Shown one piece after another: positions 51,943-60,681 of a DNA stretch of 64,000 nt; positions within the stretch are counted from its first letter, which is position 1, and each line of letters starts with the position of its first letter. Made by a program: the position numbers and the translations under genes. The DNA is taken from the NCBI GenBank assembly GCA_963626805.1, contig CAVFXS010000051.1:1-64000 (forward strand), read 5' to 3'. Below the pieces are notes generated by a model. That model ran no database searches. It was not told where the DNA came from and saw only the letters and a program-made list of their open reading frames with translations. The DNA comes from CAG-632 sp963626805. GTDB lineage: Bacteria > Bacillota > Clostridia > Lachnospirales > Lachnospiraceae.

Positions 51943-53700
51943 TTACTCTACATCCTGTAATGCAGCTACATCTTCTTCACCAGTCCGTACCTTTACAACA
52001 TGGTTTACTGCGTATACGAAGATCTTACCATCACCGATATGTCCGGTATAAAGCGCCTTCTTAGCTGCCTCAATTACCTTGTCAACCGGGATCTTGCTGA
52101 CTACGACCTCAACCTTTACCTTTGGAAGAAGGGTTGCATCCATTTCAACACCACGATATTTCTCGCCAGCACCCTTCTGGATACCACAGCCCATAACCTG
52201 TGTCACTGTCATGCCGGTTACACCAAGATCGTTCATTGCCTTCTTTAACTGCTCGTAACGTGCCAGCTTTGCAATAATAACAACCTTATTAATATCACTC
52301 TCAACCGGAGCGCTTGTAACTACCTTAACAGCCGCCTTCTTCTGTGCATCAGAAGCCTTTACGTACTCATCCTCACCAAGATCGGTATTCTCATTTACCT
52401 CTGTCATGTTAGCATTTGCATCCATGATTGCGAAGCCTGCATATGCAGACGGAAGACCATGCTCCTTAATATCCAGACCTTCAATTTCTTCCTCTTCGGC
52501 AACACGAAGTCCAATGGTTGCCTTGATGATCAGGAATGTAATCGTCATTGTAACTGCAGTCCATGCCAGAATCGCTGCAATACCTAACAGCTGAATACCT
52601 AACAGTTTAAATCCACCGCCATAGAAGAGACCGGTATAGGAAGATTCCGGCGCGTTCGGAGTTGCAAATAATCCAACTGCGATTGTACCCCAGAGACCGT
52701 TACAGAAATGAACTGCTATGGCACCAACCGGATCATCTACGTGTAATACGTTATCCAAGAACCAAACACCAAATACAACCAGCAAACCGGATACAATACC
52801 AATAATTGCCGAGCCTGCACAATCAGTGACATCACAAGGGGCTGTAATCGCTACCAGCCCTGCCAGGGAAGCATTCAGACACATGGAAACATCCGGCTTA
52901 CCATATTTAATCCAAGTGAACAGCATACATACAACCGTTGCCACTGCCGGAGCAATTGTAGTTGTCAGGAAAATACTTGCCAGCTGATCTGTTGTGGTTG
53001 CGGCTGCACCGTTAAATCCATACCAGCCAAACCAGAGGATAAATACACCTAATGCGCCAATTACCAGGTTATGACCAGGAAAGGCATTAACCTTTGTTAC
53101 CTTACCATCCTTCTTTATGAATTTTCCGATACGAGGTCCAAGTAATGCGGCACCGATCAATGCAGTAAGACCACCTACCATATGAATAACGGAAGATCCG
53201 GCAAAATCATGATAGCCCATCTGAGCTAACCAGCCACCGCCCCATACCCAGTGGGTTTCAATCGGATAAACAACTGCTGAAATAACTGCTGAATAAATAC
53301 AGTAAGAAACGAACTTTGTTCTCTCTGCCATAGCACCGGACACGATGGTTGCTGCTGTTGCACAGAATACCAGGTTAAATACGAATCCAGGCCAGTCAAA
53401 ATTTGCATAATCCGTGAAAATATTCAGGGTCGGCTTTCCGAGAAAGCCGCCAACATCTTCACCACACAATAAACCGTAACCGATGAAAATAAATACGACT
53501 GTACCAATACAGAAGTCCATCAGGTTTTTCATGATAATGTTTCCGGCATTCTTTGCTCTGGTGAAACCTGCCTCCACCATGGCAAATCCTGCCTGCATCC
53601 AGAATACCAGTGCTGCACCCATCAGAAACCAGACACCTGTCAGAATGTTTCCGGTTGCGCTGTCCACTATGGTACTCATAATCTCTTCGCTAAGTTCCAT
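51943..53700 (-). CDS. amt: Ammonium transporter fused to a C-terminal PII domain
   Basis: A 585-residue fusion. Residues ~10-400 are an Amt channel with 11 TM helices ('FWMQAGFAMVEAGFTRAKN', 'ETHWVWGGGWLAQMG', the conserved His of the pore in 'GSSVIHMVGGLTALIGA' and the second in 'AIAVHFCNGLWGTIAVG'). A ~70-residue linker leads to a PII (GlnK) domain (~470-580): 'INKVVIIAKLARYEQLKKAM', T-loop 'EKYRGVEMDATLLPK' and 'GHIGDGKIFVYAVNHVV'. The Tyr51 position that is uridylylated in GlnB is Met. ATG 53700 follows AAGGAG; GTG 53706 is less likely. An intrinsic-terminator-like hairpin is at about 51878-51913. Confidence 0.93.
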   Translation of the reverse strand: MELSEEIMSTIVDSATGNILTGVWFLMGAALVFWMQAGFAMVEAGFTRAKNAGNIIMKNLMDFCIGTVVFIFIGYGLLCGEDVGGFLGKPTLNIFTDYANFDWPGFVFNLVFCATAATIVSGAMAERTKFVSYCIYSAVISAVVYPIETHWVWGGGWLAQMGYHDFAGSSVIHMVGGLTALIGAALLGPRIGKFIKKDGKVTKVNAFPGHNLVIGALGVFILWFGWYGFNGAAATTTDQLASIFLTTTIAPAVATVVCMLFTWIKYGKPDVSMCLNASLAGLVAITAPCDVTDCAGSAIIGIVSGLLVVFGVWFLDNVLHVDDPVGAIAVHFCNGLWGTIAVGLFATPNAPESSYTGLFYGGGFKLLGIQLLGIAAILAWTAVTMTITFLIIKATIGLRVAEEEEIEGLDIKEHGLPSAYAGFAIMDANANMTEVNENTDLGEDEYVKASDAQKKAAVKVVTSAPVESDINKVVIIAKLARYEQLKKAMNDLGVTGMTVTQVMGCGIQKGAGEKYRGVEMDATLLPKVKVEVVVSKIPVDKVIEAAKKALYTGHIGDGKIFVYAVNHVVKVRTGEEDVAALQDVE

Positions 53701-53852
53701 ACGCACTCACTCCTTACTCAAAATACTTTTTTATCTCCGGTATGCTCCTCTAACTGTTGTACCGGTGATTGATGTGGTTGAGTTTAGCAATTTTTTATAA
53801 TTATTTCTTGAAAAAATTGGACATATGGCTTTTACATTTTTTGAAAAAAGGA

Positions 53853-54007
53853 TTGACTTCTATTATAGAACTGTGTAATATGAGCTTGTAAGATTTTTGA
53901 ATCCTTATCTGATTTCTTGGAATTTAAGATATAGTAAGGTAACATAAGTTAAGATGGAAGTATAAGTAACAGACAATGGCGTCATGCAGGTTGTCTGTTT
54001 TTTTATG
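53853..54007 (+). ncRNA. Short promoter-terminator unit ahead of the AraC gene
   Basis: TTGACT (53853-53858), 17-bp spacer, TAATAT (53876-53881), start near 53888. After about 80 bases comes an intrinsic terminator: AACAGACAA (53968-53976) with TTGTCTGTT (53991-53999) followed by a run of T to about 54004. This predicts a roughly 115-nt transcript with no ORF, either a small RNA or a transcription attenuator for the AraC gene at 54098. The rest of the 53701-54097 gap holds the AT-rich upstream region of amt and no gene. Confidence 0.55.
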
Positions 54008-54097
54008 TTTTTCTGTTAGGGTTTTATCTTGGTATTATCTTTGGAACTAATCTCATCGATCAGGATTCGCCGGGTTTTAGATTGGAGTGTGGTCGTT

Positions 54098-54952
54098 ATG
54101 AAAGAAACTACTTATGGAAGAAAAATGAGCTTTCTGCTGCATCAGCCTTTTTTCAATGATGGCGTTGCAGATTATAATGAATATATGCAGTGGGAACCTT
54201 ATCAGGCTCTTTTCTATGAATTTACCACATTTGCTTCCGACGGCCCGGATACCATGACCTATATTCCGGATGGCTGCATTGACATCCTGTTTATTCAGGA
54301 TACATCCGGCAATCATATGGAGATTCTTGGTTCCAGTACGGAGGTGAAATATATTCACCGGTTTCCGAATGCCCGGTACTTCGGGGTTCGTCTTCGTCCG
54401 GGACTTTATATTACATATGAGGGGCTGACCCTGAAATACATTACCGATCAGAACTTTTTTATTGAGCATGTAGATGAAGATCTGGCAGTGTTCTTCCAAG
54501 ATTTGGCGGAGACCCGTTCCTTAAAAGAGTGCTGTGCCCTGTTCCGTTCTGCCTTTGATTCCTGCATGCAGCTTGCAGAGGTCAATCCTCTGACCGAGCA
54601 TGTCCTGAATGCGATCAATCAGTCCCATGGCACGATCCGGATCCATGAGCTGGCAGATGAGCTACATTATTCCGAGCGGCATCTTTCCAGAATCTTTCAG
54701 GATTCGATGGGATTCTCTCCGAAGACCTTCGCCCGGATCGTACGCTTTCAGACCGTATTGGATTCCATCCTGCGGCAGCCGGTTCTGGCACTCTGCGACT
54801 ATATGACAGAACTCGGTTATTCCGATCAGGCCCATTTCCAGCGGGAGTTTAAACAATATACAGGAACCACTCCAAAGCGGTTCCTGTCCTATGCGCAGAA
54901 ACAGAAGTTTCCGTATTATGAGCGCAATGGTATGGAGCAGCGTGCCTGCTAG
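54098..54952 (+). CDS. AraC family transcriptional regulator
   Basis: A 284-residue regulator. ATG 54098 has GGAGTG upstream, so the frame from 54029 is not needed. The N-terminal domain has 'YIPDGCIDILFI', 'EILGSSTEVKYI' and 'FGVRLRPGLYI', the DUF6597-like sensor of many AraC proteins. The C-terminal two HTH motifs are 'RIHELADELHYSERHLSRIF' and 'LCDYMTELGYSDQAHFQREF', ending in 'YTGTTPKRFLSYA'. It is convergent with ybaK with 3 bases between. Target and inducer unknown; the terminator just upstream may attenuate it. Confidence 0.88.
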   Translation: MKETTYGRKMSFLLHQPFFNDGVADYNEYMQWEPYQALFYEFTTFASDGPDTMTYIPDGCIDILFIQDTSGNHMEILGSSTEVKYIHRFPNARYFGVRLRPGLYITYEGLTLKYITDQNFFIEHVDEDLAVFFQDLAETRSLKECCALFRSAFDSCMQLAEVNPLTEHVLNAINQSHGTIRIHELADELHYSERHLSRIFQDSMGFSPKTFARIVRFQTVLDSILRQPVLALCDYMTELGYSDQAHFQREFKQYTGTTPKRFLSYAQKQKFPYYERNGMEQRAC

Positions 54953-54955
54953 ACG

Positions 54956-55450
54956 CTAGACACAGATGTCTTCTACCTTTGCATTTGTCACCCGGATCAG
55001 ATCATCCGGTTTCAACTGTATCTGTGAGCCAATCCTGCCACCGCTTATGATGACCTCATCTAACGTCAGGATTGAACTATGCAGAACGGTTACATAATTT
55101 TTCTTCATGCCAATTGGTGTGCAACCACCCCGTATATAGCCGGTAATCTGATTGATATCCTTTACATGGATCATCTCTACCGACTTCTCTCCTACGGCTC
55201 TGGCTGCTTTTTTTAAGTCAAGCTCCCGGTCGATCGGAAGTGCAAACACATAATGCTCTCCGCTTTTTCCAACCGTTACCAGCGTCTTAAATGACTGATC
55301 GTAGGATTGTCCCATCATATCCGCGACATGTACACCATCGATAAATTCCTCACATTCATAGGTATTCACCTGATATGGAATCTTATTCTTATCCAGAATC
55401 CGCATGGCATTTGTCTTGATGTCCTTTTCCTTATCCTTATGCTTTCCCAT
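54956..55450 (-). CDS. ybaK: Cys-tRNA(Pro)/Cys-tRNA(Cys) deacylase YbaK
   Basis: A 164-residue YbaK/EbsC protein. ATG 55450 follows GAGGTGCTCACA. 'TNAMRILDKNKIPYQVNTYE' is the usual start; 'DQSFKTLVTVGKSGEHYVFA' holds the catalytic Lys position, 'REVDLKKAARAVGEKSVEMI'-like text (here 'RELDLKKAARAVGEKSVEM') and 'GYIRGGCTPIGMKKNYVTVL' are the substrate-binding loops. It hydrolyses mischarged Cys-tRNA(Pro). It lies 41 bases downstream of jetC on the same strand but is a housekeeping gene. Confidence 0.93.
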   Translation of the reverse strand: MGKHKDKEKDIKTNAMRILDKNKIPYQVNTYECEEFIDGVHVADMMGQSYDQSFKTLVTVGKSGEHYVFALPIDRELDLKKAARAVGEKSVEMIHVKDINQITGYIRGGCTPIGMKKNYVTVLHSSILTLDEVIISGGRIGSQIQLKPDDLIRVTNAKVEDICV

Positions 55451-55491
55451 TGTGAGCACCTCATTTCTGATTTTTCTTATCCTGCAACAAA

Positions 55492-58400
55492 CTATATAAA
55501 ATCAAAGCTTACCTGTTCATATTCCAGACTGTGATATTCCAGCTCTTCCTGATCCACCTGACTGCGATAGTCAACCACAACTGTCTGCTGCCGCTTTCCG
55601 ACCATCTGCTGCCCCAGGACATAGTTCACCTCAAACCGTGCGGTAATCGCCGGTGTTGCGCCTCTTGCCGGAACGATCAACTGCACATGATTCGTCTTAA
55701 GCAGTGCGAAAATCGGCTCCCATATATAGACATCCTTTGCCGCACCAAACGGATTATCGATAAAGATGGTTTTCATTCGTTTATCATTCTCACCATTCGG
55801 AGCATACAGTCCGGATATATAATTAATGATGGAAATCAGGAACTGGATATAAATACCCTGTGACTGTCCCGTACTTCCGACAGCCTCCTCATACCGCAGA
55901 TACCGGCTCTGCTCCTTAATGCGTTCCCGTTTATATAAGGTCAGCCGGATATTATTCATATCCGTAACCAGTACACTAAAAAGCTTCTTCAGCTCCAGTC
56001 TGCTGCGAATGTACTTGATCCGTTCATTCTGATTCTGGAAACGGTCCGCTCCCTGTACCACATCATCAATATAATCCGACATTCTCTGTGGGATAAATTC
56101 TTCCTTTACATAAGGAATCGTCAGTCCGACCATCTGGATTGCTTCTCCATCCAGCATGATCCGGGACAGCTTCGGAAGCTTCTCCAGCTCATTCTTCACA
56201 TCCTGACATCGCTGAATACACTGCTTCTCAAAATTAGACTTGATAAACTGCATGTCCTCAATGCCCTGCGCCACACGCTCCTTTTCCAGTGCGATCACAT
56301 TTATAATAGAAGAAAGACTCTCGCAGAGATTTCTTGCTTCTCCGTAATTTTTCGGAACCGCCACATCATTGCTGATCGTCTGAGACAGTTCAAAAGCCTG
56401 CATTTCCAGAAGTGCCTGTGCGGTCTGGTTCTTATATCGCTGCAGCTCTCCTCTTGCCCGGTCCAGAGCTCTGGTACTCTTATCATAGGCCAGCAGACTC
56501 TGCTCAAACAGCTCCCGCAGCTGCTCTTTCCCTACCACCAGCGTCTTTGCCTCCTGAAGCCGGATATCATTCGTTTCTACGATTCGTTTTACATCCTTAT
56601 ATAAATCCAGGATTGCCGTATATTCTCTGGTATCCTCCGCATAGTCGGTTTCCATCTGCTGATACTCTGTATTCAACCGGTTCAGCTGCTGTTCCCCGGT
56701 CTCCAGCTCCGCATGGATTTCCATAGCGGATACCTGCAGCTCCTCACAGAGTCCGAACTGTTCTTCCATGGTACGGATTGCCTGCTCGATCTTCCCCTCC
56801 AGACGATCTGCTTTCTGTCTGCGTCCTTCCATATGATGTTTCATTGTATCTGCTGCAAGGGTCAGTCTGGATAATTCTGTACTGAGCAGCTCCAGATCCT
56901 GTTCATCGACCGTGAACAGTTCATTGGCCTGCCGCAGTTTCTCCAGCTCTTCCATAGAAGTGCCACGCTTCTCGATCGACTTCCGGAACCGGTTCATGGA
57001 TGCCTGTAGGGCGGTGATCAGCTTCTTCTTATCCTCCAGAGCTACCGTACCCTTCTCTACCACTGCCAGCTGTGCCTTTAATCTGGCATCCAGCTGCTCC
57101 CTGTCGAGTGCGGCCGCCTGCTCACACTGCTCCTTTGTGCCGGTGGTATTCTCATCATAATAAGTCTTATAATACTGTTCCCAGTCTGCAGTCCGCTCCT
57201 GTCTCTGCTTCTGAAGCTCCCGGAACCGTTTTCCGGTGTCCGCATACCGTACTCTCCACTGATGAAGTGCCTGCCGATGCTCTTCCAGCAGCTTACCCAA
57301 TCGTTCCTGCTCTGCCTTACAGGTCTGCATCTCCTGCTCTGTCTTCTGCGTCCGCTCGGATAATGACACCAGAGTATTCAGCTGACCCTGCTCCTCCAGT
57401 CTGGAGTATACGGCCTGCTTACAGGTATCCAGCTGACTGCGCAGCTGTTCCAGCTCCCGATTGGTGTCCTCCAGCTCCTGTGTGCATTGTGCCACCGCAT
57501 CCTGTCCGATTCGCAGCTCCTCCCGGGCCTTTAATAGCTCCTGTTCTACGTCCAGAACCGCGATTCCCTGAAGTCCTGCCACAAATATACTGTCCTCCTG
57601 ATAGGTTCGGCTCATTTCCTCCAGCCGCTCCAGCTCGTTCTGCAGCTCCTCCAGCTCGCTCTGTCTGCGTTTCTTTTCTTCCTCGATTGCCTCTGCCGAT
57701 ACAAATGCCTGTGTGCCCCGCTGCAGAACGATCACTCCGTCCTCTGGAATCTTCTCTGCGGTATCCTCCAGATGCTCCATATTATATATAGGAAGAAATC
57801 CATCGCCCAGGTTCAGCTCCCGCAGCTTGCAGTCATCATCCAGACCTTCAAATGTATCTACCAGTAATCCATACGGAAGCAGCGGATGCAATGCAAGCAG
57901 GTGGCTTCTCCGTTCCTCCGGCTGTGCCGCCAGATAATCCATGCCAAATACCGCATTCCGATTGTGCCGGCTCTCAATATAATATTTCACCCGATCTACA
58001 GCCTCTGTCGGAGCAACCAGGCGGCCTTCTGCCAGTCCCTGCAGACGCTTTTCCTGTGATGCGATCTGCTTTTTAACATTGGAAATCAGCGCCAGATTGT
58101 TCAGATATCGCTGATTGATCTGCTCCGATAGCCGTCCCATATCCGCATTCGTCATCCATTCGGCAGACTTCTCTGCTGTCTGCCCGCCATAGATTTCAAG
58201 CATACGCTTTACCTTATCTGCCTGCTCCTGATATTCCCGGCTGCTGGTCTCCAGCTCCTCTATCCGTGCTCGGATCTGCTCCAGTTCCTGATTCCGTTTC
58301 TCGCATCCCTTCAGCTTCTCATACCGGAGGTTCTGCAGCTCGTATACCTGATTCTCCAGCTCGGTCAGGTGTGCCTTCTCCTGTTCCGCCTGCACAGTCT

Positions 58401-59952
58401 GTTCCTCCAGTAAGATCTTCGGATTCTGCAGACTGGTAAAGGTCTTCTTCTTACGCAGTGCCTGAAGCTCTTCCATATCCGCAGCATATCGTTCCGATGC
58501 CTGCTTCTCCTCATGCTCTGCAACCGCAAATGCCACCTCTGCCTCATGCACCAGATTCTCACTGGAGGCCAGCTTTGCTTCAGCTTCGTAATAGTCTTTC
58601 TCTGCCTGTTTCTCTGACTCCAACAATGTCTTTAATATCTGTTCGTCCCGCTTTCTGCGTTCTTTTACAAGCACCTTTAGTAAGAATAACTGATCCTCAT
58701 TCTGATGCAGGGAGGCCTCGATCACAGCCTCATGCTCCTCCTTCAGCGACTTATCCTTCCAGTAATCCAGATAATCATTCATGCTCTCTTTTCGATTCAG
58801 CTCCTGCTGACAGTCCTTCACCGACTGCTCATGATTGGTAATCTCGGTCTGCAGACGCTCAATCTCTGCCAACAATTCCCGATATTCCAGTTTATCCCGG
58901 TGAATTTTTAAGTTCGCCTGCTGCTTCTGCTGTATCCGGATGGTCTTCTTCTTCTCATCCTTCGCCAGCTCCAGTGCTTTCAGCTTCTCCTCACTCTTCT
59001 TCGCCAGCGTTGCTCCGGTAACGCAAACATTTGCCAGATTTGCACTCTGATCCGATTGTCTTTCATATAATTCCAGAAATGCTGCTACCCTTGCCTCCAG
59101 TACATGCAGGAGTTCTGTCTGGCGGTCGTAGTCTGCGATCTCCCGCTTCTTCTTCGTCAGCTCTACCAGCTTATCCTTGATCTCAAGCAGGGTGTGTGCC
59201 ATATCATCCGGATCTGCATTCTTATCGATCTTTACCAGATATGCCTTTTCTATAATTTCCTCTATCAGAAGGTCTTCTACTACCTTTCTGGCAGTCTTAT
59301 AATTCGTCTCAAAATAAGTCCGGACGTGTCCCTCTGTCTTATTGATTCCCCGGATGATCTCCCAGTGGCTCTCATACAGTCCGAACCGGCTGATATATCT
59401 CTGGTATTCCCCCTTACGGTCAAACACCTGCACCGACAGCTTCATGTCCCGTCTCCCCAGCTCTTTTAAATAATTCTTCCAGCCGGTATAACTTACCCGC
59501 TCTCCGTCTTTCACAAGCGGCAGGTTTATAATGTCATTCTCATTATAGTCCCGGTAAAGAATACAGTAATTGAAATACTCGATGGCTGCCATCTCCTTGC
59601 CGCCGTCCTCCTCGTCCGGAGAATCCTTGGCTTTCCTTGCACAGAAACCGGTAGTCATATACCGGTATCCTTCATGCAGCTCCGGCTCGTCCAGCTTCCA
59701 TTCGATCAGGGAATGAATGGTCGTATTGCCGCCACCGGTACGAAACAGCTTCTCTACCGGCTGCTTCTCGTCCAACGTACAGTTCGGAATCAGATTCTGT
59801 AAAAGCAGGAGCATCAGAATACTTTTGCCGCCTCCGTTTGCCAGATCATACAGAGTATTTTTTCCATACATACGCATTGTGAAATCATCATACTGCTGCG
59901 TTCCGAAATTATATTTCACATTGTTTACACGAATCCGGTTAATACTCGGCAT
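55492..59952 (-). CDS. jetC: JetC: SMC-like ATPase of a Wadjet-type condensin
   Basis: A 1486-residue SMC-like ATPase. ATG 59952 follows AAGGAGGAGAGGACC and lies 14 bases inside the end of jetB. Walker A at ~39-44 reads 'LANGGGKSILML', and the C-terminal head has the signature-like 'VGSTGQSQGIYIQFL' (~1330-1360 region) and Walker B 'TIFIDNPFGAAKD' (~1385-1397). In between are about 1,000 residues of Glu/Leu/Gln-rich coiled coil around a hinge-like patch ('RNAVFGMDYLAAQPEERRSH', ~620-690). It has the size and architecture of JetC/MukB-like proteins that, with JetA and JetB, load on DNA and extrude loops. No JetD gene follows. Confidence 0.88.
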   Translation of the reverse strand: MPSINRIRVNNVKYNFGTQQYDDFTMRMYGKNTLYDLANGGGKSILMLLLLQNLIPNCTLDEKQPVEKLFRTGGGNTTIHSLIEWKLDEPELHEGYRYMTTGFCARKAKDSPDEEDGGKEMAAIEYFNYCILYRDYNENDIINLPLVKDGERVSYTGWKNYLKELGRRDMKLSVQVFDRKGEYQRYISRFGLYESHWEIIRGINKTEGHVRTYFETNYKTARKVVEDLLIEEIIEKAYLVKIDKNADPDDMAHTLLEIKDKLVELTKKKREIADYDRQTELLHVLEARVAAFLELYERQSDQSANLANVCVTGATLAKKSEEKLKALELAKDEKKKTIRIQQKQQANLKIHRDKLEYRELLAEIERLQTEITNHEQSVKDCQQELNRKESMNDYLDYWKDKSLKEEHEAVIEASLHQNEDQLFLLKVLVKERRKRDEQILKTLLESEKQAEKDYYEAEAKLASSENLVHEAEVAFAVAEHEEKQASERYAADMEELQALRKKKTFTSLQNPKILLEEQTVQAEQEKAHLTELENQVYELQNLRYEKLKGCEKRNQELEQIRARIEELETSSREYQEQADKVKRMLEIYGGQTAEKSAEWMTNADMGRLSEQINQRYLNNLALISNVKKQIASQEKRLQGLAEGRLVAPTEAVDRVKYYIESRHNRNAVFGMDYLAAQPEERRSHLLALHPLLPYGLLVDTFEGLDDDCKLRELNLGDGFLPIYNMEHLEDTAEKIPEDGVIVLQRGTQAFVSAEAIEEEKKRRQSELEELQNELERLEEMSRTYQEDSIFVAGLQGIAVLDVEQELLKAREELRIGQDAVAQCTQELEDTNRELEQLRSQLDTCKQAVYSRLEEQGQLNTLVSLSERTQKTEQEMQTCKAEQERLGKLLEEHRQALHQWRVRYADTGKRFRELQKQRQERTADWEQYYKTYYDENTTGTKEQCEQAAALDREQLDARLKAQLAVVEKGTVALEDKKKLITALQASMNRFRKSIEKRGTSMEELEKLRQANELFTVDEQDLELLSTELSRLTLAADTMKHHMEGRRQKADRLEGKIEQAIRTMEEQFGLCEELQVSAMEIHAELETGEQQLNRLNTEYQQMETDYAEDTREYTAILDLYKDVKRIVETNDIRLQEAKTLVVGKEQLRELFEQSLLAYDKSTRALDRARGELQRYKNQTAQALLEMQAFELSQTISNDVAVPKNYGEARNLCESLSSIINVIALEKERVAQGIEDMQFIKSNFEKQCIQRCQDVKNELEKLPKLSRIMLDGEAIQMVGLTIPYVKEEFIPQRMSDYIDDVVQGADRFQNQNERIKYIRSRLELKKLFSVLVTDMNNIRLTLYKRERIKEQSRYLRYEEAVGSTGQSQGIYIQFLISIINYISGLYAPNGENDKRMKTIFIDNPFGAAKDVYIWEPIFALLKTNHVQLIVPARGATPAITARFEVNYVLGQQMVGKRQQTVVVDYRSQVDQEELEYHSLEYEQVSFDFI

Positions 59953-60661
59953 GGTCCTCTCCTCCTTCCAGCAATTCATAAATATGCCCGCGATATTCTT
60001 CAAAATACTGCTCGGTCAGTGCTTTCATCCGGTCGGTCGGATAATACCGCTCCTGCACATCCAGAAACAGTCCCTGACTGATCAGGAAATTGCATACCAG
60101 CTTTACCAGTCCCATCCGGGAAGCCCGTGATGCCCGGAGCAATTCCCTGTCCTCGCCTGTCACCGTTGGCAGCTCCTCCCACAGCAGTGCCAGACTCTTA
60201 AAGCTGTTTTCCTCAATCTCATCCATCGCATAAACCTGAAGATCTCCCGTAATCGCCAGAAGCGAATCACTGACCTCTTTTACAATCTCCTCCAGCCGTA
60301 CATATTCCCGGTACTGATACGATGCCGAATCCTGATAGAAACACAGCATAATCTGATACATAATGTAATATGCCATGTAAAGCTCCCGGTTATAGCGCAG
60401 GCCCATCAGTCGTTTCAGTTCCTCATTGGTATACCCGAAGACCCGGTTACCTTCTCCGGCCGTCAGGTAAAGTGCCTCTTTGTATTCGTATATATTCAGG
60501 TTCAGTTTCTTTAATATCTGATTCAGTATTTCATAGACTTCCGCATTCTGATAGTATGCCTCATATAAACTGCCGTTCTCCGGATGTGAGCGACGCACAT
60601 CCTCTCCCATGGTCAGCTTTGCATATATTTCCAATGCTTTATCCATATTTCGACTATCCAT
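59939..60661 (-). CDS. jetB: JetB: MukE-like subunit (DUF4194)
   Basis: A 240-residue protein of tandem winged-helix type. 'LNLNIYEYKEALYLTAGEGN' and 'FGYTNEELKRLMGLRYN' near 60-95, and 'LVKLVCNFLISQGLFLDVQ' near the C-terminus match the DUF4194/JetB pattern. JetB is the MukE-like partner that bridges JetA and JetC. GGAGAGGATC precedes the ATG. It starts 20 bases after the jetA stop and overlaps jetC by 14 bases, so the three genes are one translational unit. Confidence 0.85.
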   Translation of the reverse strand: MDSRNMDKALEIYAKLTMGEDVRRSHPENGSLYEAYYQNAEVYEILNQILKKLNLNIYEYKEALYLTAGEGNRVFGYTNEELKRLMGLRYNRELYMAYYIMYQIMLCFYQDSASYQYREYVRLEEIVKEVSDSLLAITGDLQVYAMDEIEENSFKSLALLWEELPTVTGEDRELLRASRASRMGLVKLVCNFLISQGLFLDVQERYYPTDRMKALTEQYFEEYRGHIYELLEGGEDHAEY

Positions 60662-60681
60662 TGTTTGATCCTCTCCGGTTT

